A stretch of 64,000 bases of DNA from Lutibacter sp. HS1-25 (GTDB lineage: Bacteria; Bacteroidota; Bacteroidia; Flavobacteriales; Flavobacteriaceae): the NCBI RefSeq assembly GCF_004121075.1, contig NZ_RHLN01000007.1:1-64000 (forward strand), written 5' to 3'. Position 1 is the first letter of the stretch, and every line of letters begins with the position of its first letter. This document shows positions 54,004 through 63,763 of this stretch, piece after piece. The notes beneath the pieces were generated by a model. The model did no database searches. It was not told the origin of the DNA and saw only the letters and a list, made by a program, of their open reading frames with translations. Position numbers and translations under genes: made by a program.

Positions 54004-54040
54004 CCAAAATAATTTTTTAAAAAAAGTAGTAATCCCTCTT

Positions 54041-57000
54041 ATGAAATCAAAAATTACCTTAGCCTTTTTATTCTTCATTTTACTTTTCAACAACCTATTT
54101 TCTCAAGGAAAACCTAATATCATTTTAATTATTACTGATGATATGGGATGGTCTGAAACAAGTACAGGATTAACCAATTTAAATAATCCAAGTGACTTTT
54201 ATGAAACACCAAATTTAGAAACTTTAGCCAGTGAGGGCATTGCATTTCCGCACGCCTATGTTAATGGGGCAAATTGCGCACCTACAAGAGCTGCTATATT
54301 AAGTGGACAATATGCCGCAAGACCAACAAATAATGTTTTTAATGTTTATGACTTAAATAGAGGGAATGATAGTAGTAATTCAACTTTGATAGGACCTACT
54401 ATGGGATTATCAGGAAACAACAACATAGACGAAATTCCAGCCTCGGCAATTACCATTGCAGAAACCTTGAAAACTGCGGGATATGCAACAGCACATTTTG
54501 GTAAATACCATATGGGTGAAAATGAAAATACAAACGTTTCTAATAATGCCCCTACTGACCAAGGTTTTGACAAAAATTACGGTGGAGGTACAGCGGGAAC
54601 ACCTGGTGTTTATCATGCTTCAAATTCAGGAGGTTGGAAATGGCATAGTAATATACAAGGAACAGATTTAGATCCTTATGCTGCACCTTACACATCTGCA
54701 GAGTCTGAAATCATACTTGGAGCGGGCAATACATCTCTTAGTGGTACTACAAAACATGTTACAGATGCTATAACTTTGGCTGCTTTAGATTTTATGAATG
54801 GTAACAATAGCAATCCATTTTTTATGCACTTTAGTAATTTTGCAATTCACAGTCCTACAGCTAACCAACACGCTCGTCCTGATTTATTGGCAAAGTATCA
54901 ATCAAAAAAGGCTACAAATCCAAGTGCAATGGGGCATAACAATGTTGGATTGGCCGCTATTTTAGAAGGTATGGATCAAAGTATTGGCGTTTTAGTCAAT
55001 TATTTAAAAAATACTGATGACCCTAGAAATCCAGGACATAAATTAGCAGACAATACATTAATATACTTTATTTCAGACAATGGTGGCGCTGAAAACACTC
55101 AAGAAAATGGACCTTTAAGGGGTATGAAAGGAGAATATTATGAAGGTGGAATAAGATCTGTGACTGTAGCTTGGACTGGTGGAAATTTATTAGCTAATAA
55201 AGGAACTGTTAATACAACACCAATTATTGCATTTGATTTATATCCAACATTTGCTGAAGCTGCCGGTGCAACTCTTCCTGTGGGTTATGATATTGATGGC
55301 GTAAGCCAATGGCAAATGTTAACAAACGGAACTAGTATGACAAGAGAATCTTTATTTTGGCATTTCCCTGGATACTTAATTGATTCTAAACGTACCCAAA
55401 AACCCGTTACTGTTATTAGAAAAGGAAATTATAAATTACACCACTTCTACGAAACTGCAGAATATGAATTATATGACATTATTAATGATATAAGCGAAAC
55501 TACAAATTTATTACCAAGTACAGATCCAGCAATTATAGATATTGCAAATGATATGATTGCAGATATGCAAAATCATTTAACAAGTACCAATGCACCTCTG
55601 CCAACTTTTAGAGATACAGGTGCAACAGTGCCTACACCAACTTCGGTAAGTCTTGATATAACACCTAATTCAACTGATGGCTGTCAAGTTTCAAGTGGTT
55701 ATGAAGCTTATTGGGATTTTGATACTGCAAGCAATGCTGATGATGCCTCTGGAAATAATCACAATCCAAATATAATTACGGGCACATTGACTTATGATTC
55801 TTCTGATTTTAAAGAAGGTGATCAATCTGTTATTTTTGATGGTTCAACAGAAATTCAATATAGTAATGGCGCATTTTTATCTGATGCAACCACAATGAGA
55901 AGTATTACTGTTTGGATAAAGCCTTCATCATTATCTGGTACTCAAGAAATTTTCGAAGAAGGCGGAAGTGGTAATGGTCTAGCCTTGAGACTTAATAATG
56001 CTACTATAGAAGCTAGGTTAACTAACAACACAGATCCAGATGAAGATGTGACCGCTAGCTTTCCTTCTGATGGTGCTTGGCATCATGTTGCCTTGGTTTT
56101 TGATGGAGCTAACACAACTTTGTCTCTTTATATAGATGGTGTACTTGCTAATTCAAACACAAGCGCTTTTAGTGTTTTAGATACACACTCTAGTCCAGGT
56201 GGTATTGGAGGTGTTATTTCTGGAGACGCATATGGAAGTGCTTCTGGCGATAGTTTTTTTACAGGTAAAATGGATGCATTAGCACTATACAACGCTGTAT
56301 TATCAGAAACTGAAATACAAAATTCTGCTTGTTACTCATCTTCTTGTACAACAATATTAAAAACAGATTTTGAAGCATTTTGGGATTTTGATATTGCCAA
56401 CAATGCCAATGATGTTTCAGGAAATGGGCACCATCCACAAATACCAATATCTTCAGGTATTTCTTTTGATTCTTCAGACTTTAAAGATGGTGATCAATCT
56501 ATTGTTTTTGATGGTACTGAAGCAATTCAGTATGCAACTAATTCTAGTTCTCCCGATGATTTTTTAAATACCGCCACAAGTTCAAGAAGTATTGCTGTAT
56601 GGGTCAAGCCAAGTAATTTAACTGGTAATCAAAATATTTTTGATGAAGGAGGCAATAATAATGGAATCGCTGTTAGACTTTCAGGCAATAAATTGGAATC
56701 TGTAGTTAGAGACTCTAATTCAAATGCCAGTATTATTGACGCAACATTTCCAAATGATGGCAAATGGCATCATGTAGCTATGACCTATAATGGTTCAAGC
56801 CATAAACTTTATATTGATGCAAGTGAAGTTGCTAGTAATGAAACAGGAGTTCCTGCAACAGTTACTTCTCATGCAAGTTATGGTGGTATTGGCGGTAAAT
56901 TAAGTAGTGCTGATAGTTTTCAAAATACAAACGACGCTTTTTTTATAGGAAAAATGGATGCTTTTGTAGTATCAAATAGTGCATTGTCTTCAGATGAAAT

Positions 57001-58825
57001 AAATAGTTTAACAACACCTTGGTATTTAGGAGTTGATAATGACAATGATACTTATTTTGGTAATCAAATTATTGTAAACCAATGTGCAAGTCCAGGAGTT
57101 GGTTATACGTTATCAGCTTTATCCATAACAGATTGTGATGATACTAAAGCTACTGTTTACCCTGGCGCACCTGAAATAGCAGATGGACTAGACAATAACT
57201 GTGATGCTACAATAGATGAAGGTATTACCTATACTTTTAATGGAACTTGGTCTCCGGCGGACCCAAGTGGTTTTAATACAAATGCACCAATAATTATAAA
57301 CGCTAGCAATGCTGTAATTACTTCAAATACAGTATGTACAACATTAACTGTAAATTCTGGAGCAAGTTTAACTGTTAACTCTGGTGTAACACTTACAATT
57401 AATGATGCTGTTAACGGATTAACGTTAGAGTCTACTTCTACAGCATATTCAAGTCTAATTGTGGATGGTACTGTTACAGGAACAGTTCTTTACAAACGTC
57501 ACATTAATAACACAACTACCTCTTCACGTGGGAACGATTTAATTTCAGCTCCTTTAAGCGGTCAAGCTTTTAATGATTTTGCAGTTGCAAATTCTAATAT
57601 ACCTGTTGTAGCTGGAAACACACTGCTTTTTGGACCTTACAAAAACACCAATCCAACTGCATATGAATCTTGGGATACTTCAAATACAACTCAATTGATA
57701 CCGGGAGTTGGTTATCGTTCTGGTTCTACCAACAATGGTTCATTTACTTTTTCAGGAACTGTAAATACAGGTAGCGTTACAGTTGCATTAACAAGTCCTG
57801 CTGGTGGTAGCAAATGGAATTTAATTGGAAACCCATACCCTTCTTACTTAAAAATAAACGATGGTGTTGATGGTTTTTTAAACAATACCACAAATCAAGG
57901 ACTGCTAGAAGATAGTTCTAAAGCAATTTACGGTTACAATGCTACTGATACAGGTGGAATTTGGACTATCTACAATTTAGCAAATACCGATGCTAATACC
58001 TTAATCGCTCCAGGGCAAGGATTTTTTGTTGCCTCTAAAACTGAAACTGGTGGTGATATTCAGTTTACTCCAGCAATGCGAAGTATAGGTGATAATGATG
58101 ATTTTATTCAAGGAAAAAGCAATAAAACAAACCTAAATTTAAAACTTCAAATTGCCAGTGATTCAAAATTATATAAAACAGATTTTTATTTTAATAACAA
58201 TTCAACCTTAGGTTTAGACCCTGGTTATGATGCTGCTGTATATAGCTCATCTGCTCCTAAATTTGCCATTTATTCACATTTAGTCAACGATAATATTGGA
58301 CGAGATATGGCAATTCAATCGCTAAACACCAAAAGTGCATCTGATGTTCTTATTCCTATTGGAATCAATGCTATTGCTGGGGAGCAAGTAACTGTTAGCA
58401 TTTCAAATTCAACTTTGTCTGAAGCTATATTTGTGTATTTAGAAGACAATGTAGCCAATAAAAGAACCTTATTAAACAATGAAAATTACACATTTACTGC
58501 TACCGAAGATTTAACAACAACAGGACGTTTCTTTATAAACTTAAAACCTGCCGAAATTTTAGCTGTTGACGATTTACAACAACAATTAAATAGCTTGGTA
58601 GTTTACACAAGCACATTGCCAAAAACAATTATTGTTAACGGACAATTAACAGATATTACAACTTTAAACCTATTTGATATTCAAGGTAGAAAAGTTTTCA
58701 CTCAAACCCTTGATCAAAATACCAATAGCAATAAAATAGATGTTTCTAGATTTGATACAGGTATTTATATTGTACAAATAAAAAGCAATGCTATTTATAA
58801 AACTCAAAAAGTAATTATTAGATAA
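54041..58825 (+). CDS. Secreted S1-family sulfatase with two LamG domains, MopE-like motif and T9SS tail
   Basis: 1594 aa. Signal peptide (FLFFILLFNNLFSQ); sulfatase domain about 25-500 with NIILIITDDMGWSE (metal Asp pair), CAPTR at 79-83 (C-x-P-x-R, Cys to formylglycine), GKYHMG, FMHFSNFAIHSP and SDNGGAENT; two LamG domains (about 550-760 and 775-990); DCDDTKATVYPGAPEIADG with NNCDATIDEG (MopE/putative metal-binding motif, about 1030-1062); beta domain; type-A sorting tail (LNLFDIQGRKVFTQ, FDTGIYIVQIKS). Removes sulfate from algal or host glycans outside the cell. The matching formylglycine-generating enzyme is not in the window. Confidence 0.93.
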   Translation: MKSKITLAFLFFILLFNNLFSQGKPNIILIITDDMGWSETSTGLTNLNNPSDFYETPNLETLASEGIAFPHAYVNGANCAPTRAAILSGQYAARPTNNVFNVYDLNRGNDSSNSTLIGPTMGLSGNNNIDEIPASAITIAETLKTAGYATAHFGKYHMGENENTNVSNNAPTDQGFDKNYGGGTAGTPGVYHASNSGGWKWHSNIQGTDLDPYAAPYTSAESEIILGAGNTSLSGTTKHVTDAITLAALDFMNGNNSNPFFMHFSNFAIHSPTANQHARPDLLAKYQSKKATNPSAMGHNNVGLAAILEGMDQSIGVLVNYLKNTDDPRNPGHKLADNTLIYFISDNGGAENTQENGPLRGMKGEYYEGGIRSVTVAWTGGNLLANKGTVNTTPIIAFDLYPTFAEAAGATLPVGYDIDGVSQWQMLTNGTSMTRESLFWHFPGYLIDSKRTQKPVTVIRKGNYKLHHFYETAEYELYDIINDISETTNLLPSTDPAIIDIANDMIADMQNHLTSTNAPLPTFRDTGATVPTPTSVSLDITPNSTDGCQVSSGYEAYWDFDTASNADDASGNNHNPNIITGTLTYDSSDFKEGDQSVIFDGSTEIQYSNGAFLSDATTMRSITVWIKPSSLSGTQEIFEEGGSGNGLALRLNNATIEARLTNNTDPDEDVTASFPSDGAWHHVALVFDGANTTLSLYIDGVLANSNTSAFSVLDTHSSPGGIGGVISGDAYGSASGDSFFTGKMDALALYNAVLSETEIQNSACYSSSCTTILKTDFEAFWDFDIANNANDVSGNGHHPQIPISSGISFDSSDFKDGDQSIVFDGTEAIQYATNSSSPDDFLNTATSSRSIAVWVKPSNLTGNQNIFDEGGNNNGIAVRLSGNKLESVVRDSNSNASIIDATFPNDGKWHHVAMTYNGSSHKLYIDASEVASNETGVPATVTSHASYGGIGGKLSSADSFQNTNDAFFIGKMDAFVVSNSALSSDEINSLTTPWYLGVDNDNDTYFGNQIIVNQCASPGVGYTLSALSITDCDDTKATVYPGAPEIADGLDNNCDATIDEGITYTFNGTWSPADPSGFNTNAPIIINASNAVITSNTVCTTLTVNSGASLTVNSGVTLTINDAVNGLTLESTSTAYSSLIVDGTVTGTVLYKRHINNTTTSSRGNDLISAPLSGQAFNDFAVANSNIPVVAGNTLLFGPYKNTNPTAYESWDTSNTTQLIPGVGYRSGSTNNGSFTFSGTVNTGSVTVALTSPAGGSKWNLIGNPYPSYLKINDGVDGFLNNTTNQGLLEDSSKAIYGYNATDTGGIWTIYNLANTDANTLIAPGQGFFVASKTETGGDIQFTPAMRSIGDNDDFIQGKSNKTNLNLKLQIASDSKLYKTDFYFNNNSTLGLDPGYDAAVYSSSAPKFAIYSHLVNDNIGRDMAIQSLNTKSASDVLIPIGINAIAGEQVTVSISNSTLSEAIFVYLEDNVANKRTLLNNENYTFTATEDLTTTGRFFINLKPAEILAVDDLQQQLNSLVVYTSTLPKTIIVNGQLTDITTLNLFDIQGRKVFTQTLDQNTNSNKIDVSRFDTGIYIVQIKSNAIYKTQKVIIR

Positions 58826-58837
58826 TTAATTCAAAAA

Positions 58838-58993
58838 ATGCATAACAAGCCCAACAAAAATCAAATAACAAGAAAACAAGCTATACAAAAAATGGGGAAA
58901 TACGCTGCGCTTACAGCTATGGGAACCTTTTTAATTTTAAACCCTAAAAAGGCCCACGCACAATCAGCAGACCAACCTGAAGACCCAGGATAA
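58838..58993 (+). CDS. 51-aa exported peptide precursor
   Basis: MHNKPNKNQITRKQAIQKMG is a basic N-region, then KYAALTAMGTFLILNPKK (hydrophobic core) and AHA as a likely cleavage site, leaving QSADQPEDPG, about ten residues. Starts 12 nt after the sulfatase stop, so likely co-transcribed. Followed by a hairpin at 59068-59110. A 5'-truncated copy is at 48253-48354. The TRKQAIQKMGKYAALTA arrangement hints at a Tat-like signal without the twin Arg. Role unknown; a secreted signal peptide is possible. Confidence 0.65.
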   Translation: MHNKPNKNQITRKQAIQKMGKYAALTAMGTFLILNPKKAHAQSADQPEDPG

Positions 58994-59067
58994 TCGTATT
59001 TTTAATCTTTTTTTAATTAAAAATTAACTGATTTTAAATTGAATACAAAAAACAAACTGATTTAGAC

Positions 59068-59110
59068 TTTTTGACAACAGGTTATTTAGCTTACTAAAAG
59101 TTGTCAAAAA
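59068..59110. terminator. Hairpin TTTTTGACAAC / GTTGTCAAAAA
   Basis: 11-bp perfect arms (59068-59078 and 59100-59110), 21-nt loop, about 75 nt after the peptide gene. Works in both directions, as A/T runs are part of the stem. In the duplicate at 48.4 kb only the left arm is kept. Confidence 0.6.
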
Positions 59111-59117
59111 GGCTAAA

Positions 59118-59216
59118 TTAATAACATTTTATCAGCACCAAAGTTAACATCCCAAACGAAAAGCTTATCATAAAAATAACGATAAGAACTAACGATATAA
59201 ATTTTATTTTATTCAT
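59118..59216 (-). CDS. Possible 32-aa membrane peptide
   Basis: MNKIKFISLVLIVIFMISFS FGMLTLVLIKCY: basic start and one hydrophobic helix. No good ribosome site. It lies downstream of the 18-nt motif at 59370 on the same strand. Coding status uncertain. Confidence 0.3.
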   Translation of the reverse strand: MNKIKFISLVLIVIFMISFSFGMLTLVLIKCY

Positions 59217-59369
59217 TGCTTATTTTTAAATTTATAAATCAAATTTAAAATGGTACTACAATAAAACTATAAAAAATTTCTAAGGGGTTTTATATTGATT
59301 TTCTTTTTCAGGATGATAGCAAACATCCCCAATTCACAATACAAATGTAGTTTGTTTAATTATAAATAG

Positions 59370-59387
59370 TTTACGGGTTTCCGTAAA
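59370..59387. promoter_or_regulatory. Operator candidate TTTACGGGTTTCCGTAAA, second copy
   Basis: Identical to 34304-34321. Lies 19 nt after the stop of the response regulator gene and 154 nt upstream of the small membrane peptide frame. Confidence 0.5.
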
Positions 59388-59405
59388 ATCAAAAAATAAA
59401 TTTTA

Positions 59406-60074
59406 CTAAATAAGTCCTAAATCTTTGGCTATTGCAACCAAATGAGCTGTATTATTAGCATTAAAATGTTCTTTTAAAAATTTCAATCTTTTTTCAACAG
59501 AACTAATACTCGAAGGTTTCCATTTACGCTCTTGCAATTCATCACTAACCTGCTCTTGAGAAAAGCCTTTAGAAAGACCGTTTATCATAAATAAATCGTG
59601 TTCAGTAACTTCTACGGCATTGCTCTTAGATATTGCAGATGAACATTGTAAAGAAATGTAAGGGCTGTCTGAATTGTAAATTTGCTGCATTGCTTTTTTC
59701 AACTCTCGCAATCCATCCCTACTTTTCCAAACATAAGCATCTACTTTAAATCTATTAATTAAGGTTTGTATTGTAAACGATCTGTTTTCTATTGAAAAGA
59801 CAATAATTTTTAATTTTGGAAATTCATTTCTAACAGCTGCTACCAATGCTTCACCCGATGTAAGTTTTTGTGTTTTACCATCTTCTTCAAATGATAAATC
59901 ACTTATTAATAAGTCGTATGGACAACCATCCATAGCTGCTCTTTTAAGTTTCATCAACGCTTCATCACAATATTGAATATTATCAATTTCAGCAATGCCA
60001 AGTTTACTTAGTTCTGACTTCATTCCGCTGTTTATATAGTCCATATCTTCAGCTATCAATACTTTTTGAAACAT
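59406..60074 (-). CDS. LuxR/NarL-type response regulator
   Basis: 222 aa. Receiver domain (VLIAEDMDYINSG acidic pocket; YDLLISDLSFEED with the phospho-Asp; IIVFSIENRSF; VWKSRDGLRELKKAM Lys) and a C-terminal helix-turn-helix (FMINGLSKGFSQEQVSDELQ, SISSVEKRLKFLKEHFNANN). Regulators of this kind pair with TPR kinases of the HisKA_3 type; the orphan kinase at 34665-36602 is the likely partner. The motif ATACGGGTTTCC about 85-95 nt upstream of its ATG suggests autoregulation. Confidence 0.85.
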   Translation of the reverse strand: MFQKVLIAEDMDYINSGMKSELSKLGIAEIDNIQYCDEALMKLKRAAMDGCPYDLLISDLSFEEDGKTQKLTSGEALVAAVRNEFPKLKIIVFSIENRSFTIQTLINRFKVDAYVWKSRDGLRELKKAMQQIYNSDSPYISLQCSSAISKSNAVEVTEHDLFMINGLSKGFSQEQVSDELQERKWKPSSISSVEKRLKFLKEHFNANNTAHLVAIAKDLGLI

Positions 60075-60403
60075 AGTATTTTTTTTTAAATCTAATAAAT
60101 GTTTTAAATCCGCTACTTATAGCAGTATCAAAAGTAACTATTCATTTTATAGATTTTATACGGGTTTCCTCATTTTGAAGATCATTTTTAAATTTTAACA
60201 CATTTAAATCCAAATCATCCCAAAATTTACTGAAATTATTATTTAGACAAGCTCATAAATAAAGTGCTATTTTATTTAAAGCCGTTTTTTAAAAGGGTAG
60301 CTACTATCATTACAATCACAATAAATTACATATTTATTTCAGATTTGAAATAACATACATAATTCAATAAATTAACAGCTAAAGTAAAATCAATCACAAT
60401 TTA
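60075..60403. other. Intergenic region with motif half-site
   Basis: ATACGGGTTTCC at about 60158-60169 matches the left two-thirds of the 18-nt motif. Otherwise AT-rich with no gene seen. Confidence 0.4.
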
Positions 60404-61501
60404 TCAACGCCCAAAAGACTCTCCAATTCTAAAATAAATCCCCCAATCATCTTTTCCAAGGGCTGCATCCAAACCAATATTAATACGCATTTTTTCAATA
60501 ACCATATATCTAACACCTACACCTCCACCTGCTAATAATGGGGCATTGTCTAAATCAGAAATTGTTTCAACTGCAGTAGCTAGGCCTAAAAAAGCAACAG
60601 CTCCAAATTTATTTTTAAAACGGTGGCGGTATTCTGCTTGTAAGGCGTATACTTGGTTTTCACGATAACGCCCTTTTGTGTAACCTCTAATATCATCTTG
60701 ACCAACTACATTCTGCCCTTGAAAAGGTACATCACCAGTTGAAACAGCTGCATGAAAACGTGCCGCAATAATATCATTTGAAGATTTAATAGGAATAAAA
60801 TGATTGTAAGTGATATTGTAAGATTCAAATTTATTATCACTTCCTATCCAATCCCTATAAAAATTATTTTTGAAAGAAATGTTGTAACCTTTAAACGGGT
60901 TTATCTGATTATCTCGTTCATCTAAATTTAAAGTATACCCTAAAGAATTCATACTGTAATAGCTAGTTAGAAGCTCTGGATCTATTGATTCTGGAAGGTC
61001 AAAGGTTAATTTAGAATTTGAATACACACCCATCACACCGAAGTAAAGCTTCCCAACAATTTTTCGTTCAACTTTAAGAGCTGCAAAATCTGCTTTGGTA
61101 TTATAACCAATAAAACTACCTCCAAAAACAGGAATTTCCTGAAAGTATTGATAATTGATATTTCCAGCACCAACAGCTGCTAAAATCCGCCACTTATCTT
61201 CATTAAGGTACAATCGTTGAAACAAGGCACCAAACCAAGTGCCGTTTGTAGTATACATTCCAAAAATTCCAGATGAAGACACTGGGGAAATAGTATCAGT
61301 TTTACTTACCTTATAAAAAACCTGCCCCATTGCACCCAAACTAAACCCTGTGGCATTGCTATAATTAACTACTGGAATAGCTGCAAAATTTACTTTTTTA
61401 TCCTTTTTTTCTTTTTCTTGAGCAAATGAAGAAGGACTTAAAATACCTAAAAAAAGTACAAATACAATACTATTTACATATTGAATATATTTATTTTTCA
61501 T
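60404..61501 (-). CDS. Omp85/BamA-TamA-like outer-membrane barrel protein, paralogue 1
   Basis: 365 aa. Signal peptide ending SSFAQEKEKK, then about 16 amphipathic strands; GYTKGRYRENQVYALQAEYR matches the RGF/Y-x-x-x motif region of Omp85 barrels (GYTKGRYR), and the C-terminus ends WGIYFRIGESFGR. No POTRA domains, so a short surface-antigen-type barrel rather than BamA. Follows paralogue 2 by 11 nt. Confidence 0.75.
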   Translation of the reverse strand: MKNKYIQYVNSIVFVLFLGILSPSSFAQEKEKKDKKVNFAAIPVVNYSNATGFSLGAMGQVFYKVSKTDTISPVSSSGIFGMYTTNGTWFGALFQRLYLNEDKWRILAAVGAGNINYQYFQEIPVFGGSFIGYNTKADFAALKVERKIVGKLYFGVMGVYSNSKLTFDLPESIDPELLTSYYSMNSLGYTLNLDERDNQINPFKGYNISFKNNFYRDWIGSDNKFESYNITYNHFIPIKSSNDIIAARFHAAVSTGDVPFQGQNVVGQDDIRGYTKGRYRENQVYALQAEYRHRFKNKFGAVAFLGLATAVETISDLDNAPLLAGGGVGVRYMVIEKMRINIGLDAALGKDDWGIYFRIGESFGR

Positions 61502-61512
61502 AATTTTTTTTT

Positions 61513-62706
61513 TTAAAAAGCCTCAGTCATATTAAAATACAATCCAGAGCTGTTTTTACCAATTCCAAAATCTATTCTTAAATTCATTCTTGGCTGTAAT
61601 TCTAATCGATATCCAACACCTGCATTTGGCAACCAATGATCTAATTCACGGAAATTTTCAGCAACAGCACCTGAAGCCAGCCAAGTTGCAATACCACTTT
61701 TACTTGTTTGTCCGTCTTTTTTCAAAAACATATAACGCCATTCACCAACAGCTACCACACCTGTTTTATCTCTGTACTGACCATTTAAATACCCTCTTAG
61801 TAAACCTGTATCTCCTATTAGTGTCATACCACTATAGGGTACTTGGCCAACCGCATGTCTTCCGTAGGCTCTAAAAGCCAATGTATTTCCATTCCTATTT
61901 AATTTTTGGTAATAACGTAAGTCTAACTCATATACTTCATAATCTTGATTTCCACCAAAACTAGTTGATGGCTTATAATAAGATAAATTAGCATACATAC
62001 CACGATAAGCATTTACAATAACGTCACGGCTATCATAGGTTAAATTATAAGCTAACCCCGATTCATTGATAATGTCTCCAAAAGCAATAAAATTAGGGTC
62101 ATTACCCATAATCTCGTTAGTATCTTTAACCTTAAACCTACTATAAATGTAAGACAAGCCAACAAATAAATTAGGGATCAATTTAACATCAATTTTTGGT
62201 TGAAGCCAAAGTAATGTGCGATTGTATGTTGATGTTTCTTTTCCTTTTTCAATACTTTCATTCGTATTGTACCCAATTCCAAAATAATCATCACGTACAT
62301 TAGAATACTTTGCTATTAATTTTGCTCTAAGCTTATCTTCCAGCCAAAAAGTGTTTATTACAGAACTCAAACCCACATTACCTCGAGTACTAATACTCCC
62401 CATAAGAGGAATAGAAGATCTTTGCAGGTTTGGGTTATTTGGATCGGTACTAAATGTATATAATATACCACCTCCTATTAACAAACCTGCCTCTGGTGTG
62501 TATCCTGGACCTGCAAAAATGCTTAAAAATGGCCTACCTGCATTAATTAAGGAATCTTTTCGTATTTGTCGTTGTTCAAAACTCGATGCTATCTTTTTAA
62601 TGAATGATTTTTCCTGAGCATTCAATGTGATAAAAAACAACAAACATAAAAAAAAGGTAATGCCATTTTTAATTTTCAGAAATTCATCCAACAGTTTTAA
62701 AATCAT
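61513..62706 (-). CDS. Omp85/BamA-TamA-like outer-membrane barrel protein, paralogue 2
   Basis: 397 aa. Signal peptide FFLCLLFFITLNAQ; short linker; barrel with LLRGYLNGQYRDKTGVVAVG (R-G-Y-x-x-G-x-Y-R, Omp85 motif) and final SSGLYFNMTEAF (C-terminal Phe). Related to paralogue 1 by duplication, as both keep the order GYN, motif, WGIYF/GLYF. No POTRA domains. Second-to-last gene of the minus operon that starts beyond the window. Confidence 0.75.
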   Translation of the reverse strand: MILKLLDEFLKIKNGITFFLCLLFFITLNAQEKSFIKKIASSFEQRQIRKDSLINAGRPFLSIFAGPGYTPEAGLLIGGGILYTFSTDPNNPNLQRSSIPLMGSISTRGNVGLSSVINTFWLEDKLRAKLIAKYSNVRDDYFGIGYNTNESIEKGKETSTYNRTLLWLQPKIDVKLIPNLFVGLSYIYSRFKVKDTNEIMGNDPNFIAFGDIINESGLAYNLTYDSRDVIVNAYRGMYANLSYYKPSTSFGGNQDYEVYELDLRYYQKLNRNGNTLAFRAYGRHAVGQVPYSGMTLIGDTGLLRGYLNGQYRDKTGVVAVGEWRYMFLKKDGQTSKSGIATWLASGAVAENFRELDHWLPNAGVGYRLELQPRMNLRIDFGIGKNSSGLYFNMTEAF

Positions 62707-62722
62707 AAACCTAAAAAGCTAT

Positions 62723-63763
62723 TTACAATTGAAAACCAGCTAAATAATTCTTTCCTTTAAATCCAAAACGGTATCCTAATCCAAGAACAAATTGACTTCT
62801 ACTTCCAAAATTGTAAATACCAGTTAATGTATATCGCTTATTAAATTGAAAATTAAAACCAACATTCATACTCCATGGTGAAATAAATTTCTTATCAAAT
62901 TGATAATAAAGATCTACTGGTTTTTCATCTGAAAGCCAATTGGCAACTCCAGTGTACAAAGGTTCTAAAACTTCTTGTTCCCTATCAGTTAAATTATCAT
63001 ACCAACCATTTAAACCATCCAATGCCTGTTCTTTATCAGACGTACTGATCAATCCTAATTTTCCGCTACCGGCTTTATTAACACCAAGATATTGTGCCCC
63101 TACAAGAAGTGCTAAATTTCTAACTGGATTTTTAAATTTCATTAAATAACCTGTTCTTGCTCCAAAAATAATTGATTTATTAGCCTGATCTAAATTTGAC
63201 ATCTTGGTCCAAACCATCCCAAAATCTGCAGACATTACCATTGGTCCAACAGCACCTCCTAAAACAGCACCCCAACCATACCCAAGACCTGTATTTTTTT
63301 TAGTATTGAATTCCATTTCAAAAGGAAGCCCCAATTGTACATTTGTTACAGCATTAACAGTACCACCTATACCATAAACATTTAAGAAAGGTAATAACCA
63401 AAAATCATAACGCAAAGTATAAGCATTGACATCTGAACTAATTTTTTTAAACCGAGCAAGACCATCAATAGGTATAAGTTCATCTTCGCTAAACCCTATA
63501 AAAGCATTGCTTATTAGGATGTCTTGATTAGAAGTAGCATAAGTAAAGGAAATTCCATTAGGATAAGGAATATCAAATCCCATTTTTCTAATTCTTTCTC
63601 CCATAACAGGCAAATGCCACTCATAAGGGGTTCTTTTTAAACTATCTCGATAAGATTCAAGTCTATCTGAAATTGATAAGTTTGTTATTTGACCATAGGT
63701 CATTGTAAAAGAGGCTAATATAAATATAGCACTGGCTATAATTTTTTTAATATTGTTAGTCAT
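62723..63763 (-). CDS. Hypothetical outer-membrane barrel protein
   Basis: 346 aa. Signal peptide SAIFILASFTMTYGQ. Amphipathic strands from residue 60 (ISFTYATSNQDILISNAFIG, LRYDFWLLPFLNVYGIGGTV) and ends RSQFVLGLGYRFGFKGKNYL AGFQL. Contains GPMVMSADFGMVWTKM. Type seen in Bacteroidota as probable porin or lipid exporter; function unknown. Overlaps the upstream partial gene by 8 nt. Confidence 0.6.
   Translation of the reverse strand: MTNNIKKIIASAIFILASFTMTYGQITNLSISDRLESYRDSLKRTPYEWHLPVMGERIRKMGFDIPYPNGISFTYATSNQDILISNAFIGFSEDELIPIDGLARFKKISSDVNAYTLRYDFWLLPFLNVYGIGGTVNAVTNVQLGLPFEMEFNTKKNTGLGYGWGAVLGGAVGPMVMSADFGMVWTKMSNLDQANKSIIFGARTGYLMKFKNPVRNLALLVGAQYLGVNKAGSGKLGLISTSDKEQALDGLNGWYDNLTDREQEVLEPLYTGVANWLSDEKPVDLYYQFDKKFISPWSMNVGFNFQFNKRYTLTGIYNFGSRSQFVLGLGYRFGFKGKNYLAGFQL

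Noticed and set aside
60404-62706. BamA or TamA orthologues
   Set aside because: Both barrels lack POTRA domains and are under 400 aa, far shorter than BamA/TamA.
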